Assembly (NCBI GenBank): GCA_947179485.1
Contig: OX359246.1
Location: forward strand, 16,926,001-16,990,000
Length of the DNA: 64,000 nt
Origin: Allacma fusca
Taxonomy: Eukaryota > Arthropoda > Collembola > Symphypleona > Sminthuridae
Direction of reading: 5' to 3'
A program made the position numbers and the translations under genes. Within the stretch, counting starts at the first letter, position 1; each line of letters begins with the position of its first letter. Of the stretch, positions 60,765-64,000 are shown in pieces. The notes beneath the pieces are model-generated. The model was not told the DNA's origin, did no database searches, and saw nothing but the letters and a program-made list of their open reading frames with translations.

Positions 60765-61329
60765 TAGTGCTGGGAACGTTCCGGTCTGATCCAAAATTTC
60801 TGGTCTGATGTAGTTCAAGCACAGGATTATTTCATATGGTATGTTCCAAACACTTGGACCAAGGAACATGTTCCGGCTGATTTTCTGAACCTGAAACATA
60901 TGGTCTGGTCCGAGATTGTGGCCTGATTTAAATGAACCAGACATATTGGGCTAGATATTTGTGGCGGGGAAATCTTTGAAGTAAAATATCCACCAGCATT
61001 TGTTCTTTTATGATATCCTTATATAGCATGCTGAAATAAATCCTTTATAGTTGACAATTCTAGACGTTTTTGGTCTCTTGATTGTGCTTTCAAAAGAATC
61101 GACGGGGAAAATACCTCCAAATTTGCAATTTGGTTCCACCAAATGTTCCAATGTGGTCATTATAAAAGGACCGTACGTATACTGGTCTGGTTTAAAATTT
61201 GGCAGCAGATTCACTGGTCCGGCATGTATTTTTTCACACGTTAACACATATTTTCAAATGGTCCATACTTTTGGACCAGACCGGAACAGACCAATATTTT
61301 TGGTCTGGACGGGAACAGTTCCAGCACTA
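60765..61329. mobile_element. hAT-like simple-word element related to the GGTCTGGACC family
   Basis: Ends TAGTGCTGGGAACGTTCC and, as reverse complement, TAGTGCTGGAACTGTTCC. The interior carries GGTCTGGTCC and GGACCAGACCGGAACAGACC words like the elements at 12801 and 25307. No matching 8-bp target duplication is visible, so it is older or rearranged. Confidence 0.6.
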
Positions 61330-63160
61330 GTCTTAGTACATTACTGGAAATTAAACTATTAGTTGTTTACCCAGGGTGTGAACTCATTAATGAGAGAAAA
61401 TATACTCAACTTTCTAAGTTTGACAGGGGAATGACAACCGTGAGGAAGTGCACAATCTCCTGTATTTTTGTTTCCCAACTCTCAGCTCTTACTATTCTAA
61501 TCTTGAACTTACTCAGGAGCAAAAATATCAAATGGCTTTCATTTATATTTGGCTCATTCTAGTGTCAATAATTTTTCTAATTATTTGTTTTTGTGGATTT
61601 TACATCAAGCGCTGTACTCAACATCGTTGATTGGAAAGCACGGGTTTCCATAGACTTTCCAAATGCTAAGAGATATCACTAACGTAATATGGATTTTACT
61701 GGTACATTAATTACTTTTAAATCATTCATAGCATATGACGCAGTAGTTGTGGTGGTTAGAACGGATACGATTCTAATAACGATAATATACTGGGGACTGA
61801 CCATATTGATTCGAAATTTAACAAACATTTTCATTTTTTAATTCCAGTAGATTTCAAAATGACGGAAGTTCCAGAAATTAGAACCTGCCGTTCGATTCCT
61901 GAGTGAGTTGCCTCGAAATCTTCACATGAGATGAGGGTTACTGGCCGTTTTGAAATTTTATTTAAAAACTTTTGTGACACAAAAAAATACCATATGATAA
62001 TTTTTAAAAAAATATAGCTTCAATTTTTGGTTAAAAGTATAAATTGCGCACTTAACCCTATTCTACACATTGGACCTCCTGCTAATCTAAAAATATACTT
62101 TGCATTATGAGTAAACACGAACTTTGAATTCAATGTTGCTTGAAGTCATATAATTTTTATAACTGGTCATTGCAATAAATATTAAAAATATAACTACCTA
62201 ATAATTACCATAAAGAAATCCATAATTTGCATTCAATATTGTAATGGAAGTTGAGGGGGGGGGGGTTGAAGTGCGTGGAGGAGACACTCATGATTTCTAG
62301 AAAGTAAAGCTTTCTTATACACGAGTGTGATTCATCATTCCGCCTACACAAACTAACATTTTTCTATTTCTAAAAACCCTACGGGTGATAATTTCGAAGT
62401 TGCCCAAACAATTTAAATCGTTTGGGATTTTTCCCTGGTATATTCGAAAACATGTTGTTAAAGATTTACAGAGCCAGTTTAGCGAATGATAAGTGTTCAA
62501 TGCGTGTTATTTACCTATTTAATAAATTTTTGTTTGGTCTTCCCCTAATGCATTCAAACTTTACACACTTGGAGTAAAATGTTTATTTTCATGTTTATTC
62601 TTATGTTTATTTTTACATCAGCTATAACAGAAAATTTTCTCGCTGCAAATTAAAATTTGTTTTGATAAGCCCACACACCCACCAATTTACTATTCACACA
62701 AACGCCATTGTGTTATTTCCAATCCAACTACACTAGCTTTTTCAGAATAACTTTTACTCCCAGTCCAGAACCGCGATCCCATTTGGATTTTTTATAAGTA
62801 ATAGTTTGAGAACAGGTGACCAGATACAAATATAGCACAGAATAAAACAACGTTAATTTAACTTTAAAAACATTACCAATGCTAGAAACCCGACCTTAAA
62901 GTTTTTTTCCTATACGCCAGGAGTAAATATTTGATGGCATGTACATAGATGATGACAGTGTGCATATTAGAAATGAAAACTTTTGACACTACACTTTCAT
63001 GAATTATTTTGCAATAAGATGTTTATATTTTCTGACTCTAAATTTAATTAAAATGTTGAGCAAGTTTGCATTTATTTATTACAACCCCTCTGTCATTACA
63101 AGGAAATTCCTTTGCGTTCTGCATATTTCCTCAAAACTTCGTATCAGCTTAAAGTATCCC
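61330..63160. other. Intergenic, nothing recognised
   Basis: A 60-codon ORF at 61448-61630 has one hydrophobic stretch and a Cys-rich end, without family resemblance. A G10-11 run lies near 62254. No other structure noticed. Confidence 0.4.
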
Positions 63161-63245
63161 ATATCGTCGCTGAATAAGCAAAATGGTCTTCGTGCGCATG
63201 CGCTTGTACAACATTTACACCATTTTGCCTCTTCAGCGCCGATAT
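63161..63245. mobile_element. Small MITE-like hairpin, copy 2
   Basis: 27-bp imperfect inverted arms: ATATCGTCGCTGAATAAGCA onward on the left and the inverse ending CAGCGCCGATAT on the right, around a 31-bp loop. Total 85 bp. Related to 37732-37804. It lies 57 bp upstream of the P12 start codon. Confidence 0.6.
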
Positions 63246-63302
63246 GTAAAATATTCTAAAATTTCAAAATTTCCCTGAACTAAAATCTACAGGACCTTCA
63301 AC

Positions 63303-64000
63303 ATGGATTCGATGTTACAGTGCGTAATTCTGATATTCTGGCTTACTGGTTCTTTCCCAGTAAAATCTCCTTTCCTGAGATCCCAAAACTTTAAAGTGAC
63401 TTCCAACTACTGGGTGCTATTGCTTTGCATATTGGTGTCCACACTTGCGTCAATTAATTTTGTAGATTTTATCCTGGGTGTAGCAAGCAACCCTTTTGAA
63501 TTCCAGAATACGGCTATTCTTCTAGTTTTCATTGCGGCCGCTTTCACGGAATCTGTTCATTTGGCCATGTCTAGATTTTTAGGGATAATATTTGCAACTG
63601 AGATAGTTGATTTGGCTAAGAATCTTCAATTGATCCAAAGATGTTTAGAGGATTGTAACAAATGCTGGAAAAATGTCCAGAAAAAAGAAGTGTCAGTATT
63701 TGAATATAAGAGATGGTTCTATGCCCTTCTTGTCCTTACAACTATTTTGGATTCTGTAGCCCTGTTTCATTGGTGGTACGTCGTAATTTTGTCCCTCCCT
63801 GAATACGACAGCTACTTTTTTAAACTCCCGCCAAAATACAAATGGCTCACTTATCTTTGCTTCTTCGAAGCCATTCTGAACGAAATTATAAGTCAGTTTT
63901 GTGTCACAGGTTTTGTTGTTTGTTTCGCCATTTGGTTTTTAAGCATATTCAAGGAATTTTGTCGTGTTTTAAATCAAAAATTATTAAAACAGCGACGTTA
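63303..64000 (+). CDS. Divergent gustatory receptor, 5' part (P12), truncated by the window
   Basis: Open reading frame of 232 codons from ATG 63303 to the window edge, with no stop. It starts MDSMLQCVILIFWLTGSFPV. The position of the SFPVKSPF block matches GGYFPVLNPF of the P-type genes; a FKVTSNYWVLLLCILVSTL second segment, a third segment with LAMSRFLGIIFATEIVDLAK (compare TRISSIYFCSDLIELFQEL) and a fourth after EYKRWFYALL follow in the same spacing. Overall identity to the other P-type genes is low, so it belongs to a separate branch. C-terminal exons would lie beyond the window. A MITE hairpin sits just upstream. Confidence 0.65.
   Translation, partial: MDSMLQCVILIFWLTGSFPVKSPFLRSQNFKVTSNYWVLLLCILVSTLASINFVDFILGVASNPFEFQNTAILLVFIAAAFTESVHLAMSRFLGIIFATEIVDLAKNLQLIQRCLEDCNKCWKNVQKKEVSVFEYKRWFYALLVLTTILDSVALFHWWYVVILSLPEYDSYFFKLPPKYKWLTYLCFFEAILNEIISQFCVTGFVVCFAIWFLSIFKEFCRVLNQKLLKQRR

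Overview
This window looks like nuclear DNA of an arthropod, probably a hexapod. It is AT-rich, its genes are split by short GT-AG introns, and it is crowded with small DNA transposons. Almost all recognisable coding sequence belongs to the gustatory receptor (GR) superfamily of seven-transmembrane chemoreceptors. A springtail (Collembola) is a reasonable guess, but nothing in the sequence proves the taxon.

Two GR subfamilies are interleaved on opposite strands. The minus-strand genes (six loci: A 1671-4212, B 4281-6015, C 10637-12383, D 17846-19724, E 24400-27141, F 57467-59316) resemble the insect sugar-receptor clade (Gr5a/Gr64-like). They share one six-exon structure with coding lengths 152/147/173/216/320/162 nt and encode 389 aa. 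B, C, D and F look intact; A and E are pseudogenes. The plus-strand genes (P-type) have one long first exon followed by three short exons separated by three phase-0 introns, the ancestral GR arrangement. Intact P-type genes lie at 29579-30992, 35173-36577, 42377-43789, 45361-46772 and 55296-56737, and a more distant relative runs off the window at 63303-64000. P-type pseudogenes or fragments lie at 8563, 15660, 17206, 20515, 23504, 37175, 49885 and 51770.

Layout: 0-8.5 kb, sugar-like A and B with repeats; 8.5-12.4 kb, convergent pair P1/C; 12.4-17.3 kb, hAT-type elements, a 28-bp satellite and receptor scraps; 17.3-19.7 kb, fragment P2/D; 20-24.2 kb, a segmental duplication carrying orphan last exons and two simple-word transposons; 24.4-29.2 kb, pseudogene E with two hAT-type insertions in or beside it; 29.5-47 kb, a duplicated two-gene block (P4-P5 and P6-P7) separated by a minisatellite and a long foldback; 47-53.6 kb, a mixed region with pseudogenes P9 and P10, the latter broken by a poly(A)-tailed retroinsertion; 55-59.3 kb, convergent pair P11/F; 59.3-64 kb, mostly unannotated, then partial P12.

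At least eight elements have hAT-like terminal inverted repeats and 8-bp target duplications. Most are filled with a short family-specific word repeated many times. A P-type gene recurrently lies tail-to-tail with a sugar-like gene, which suggests that the convergent pair was the unit of amplification. All gene calls come from reading ORFs, splice sites and comparison among paralogues inside the window; no database search was possible.
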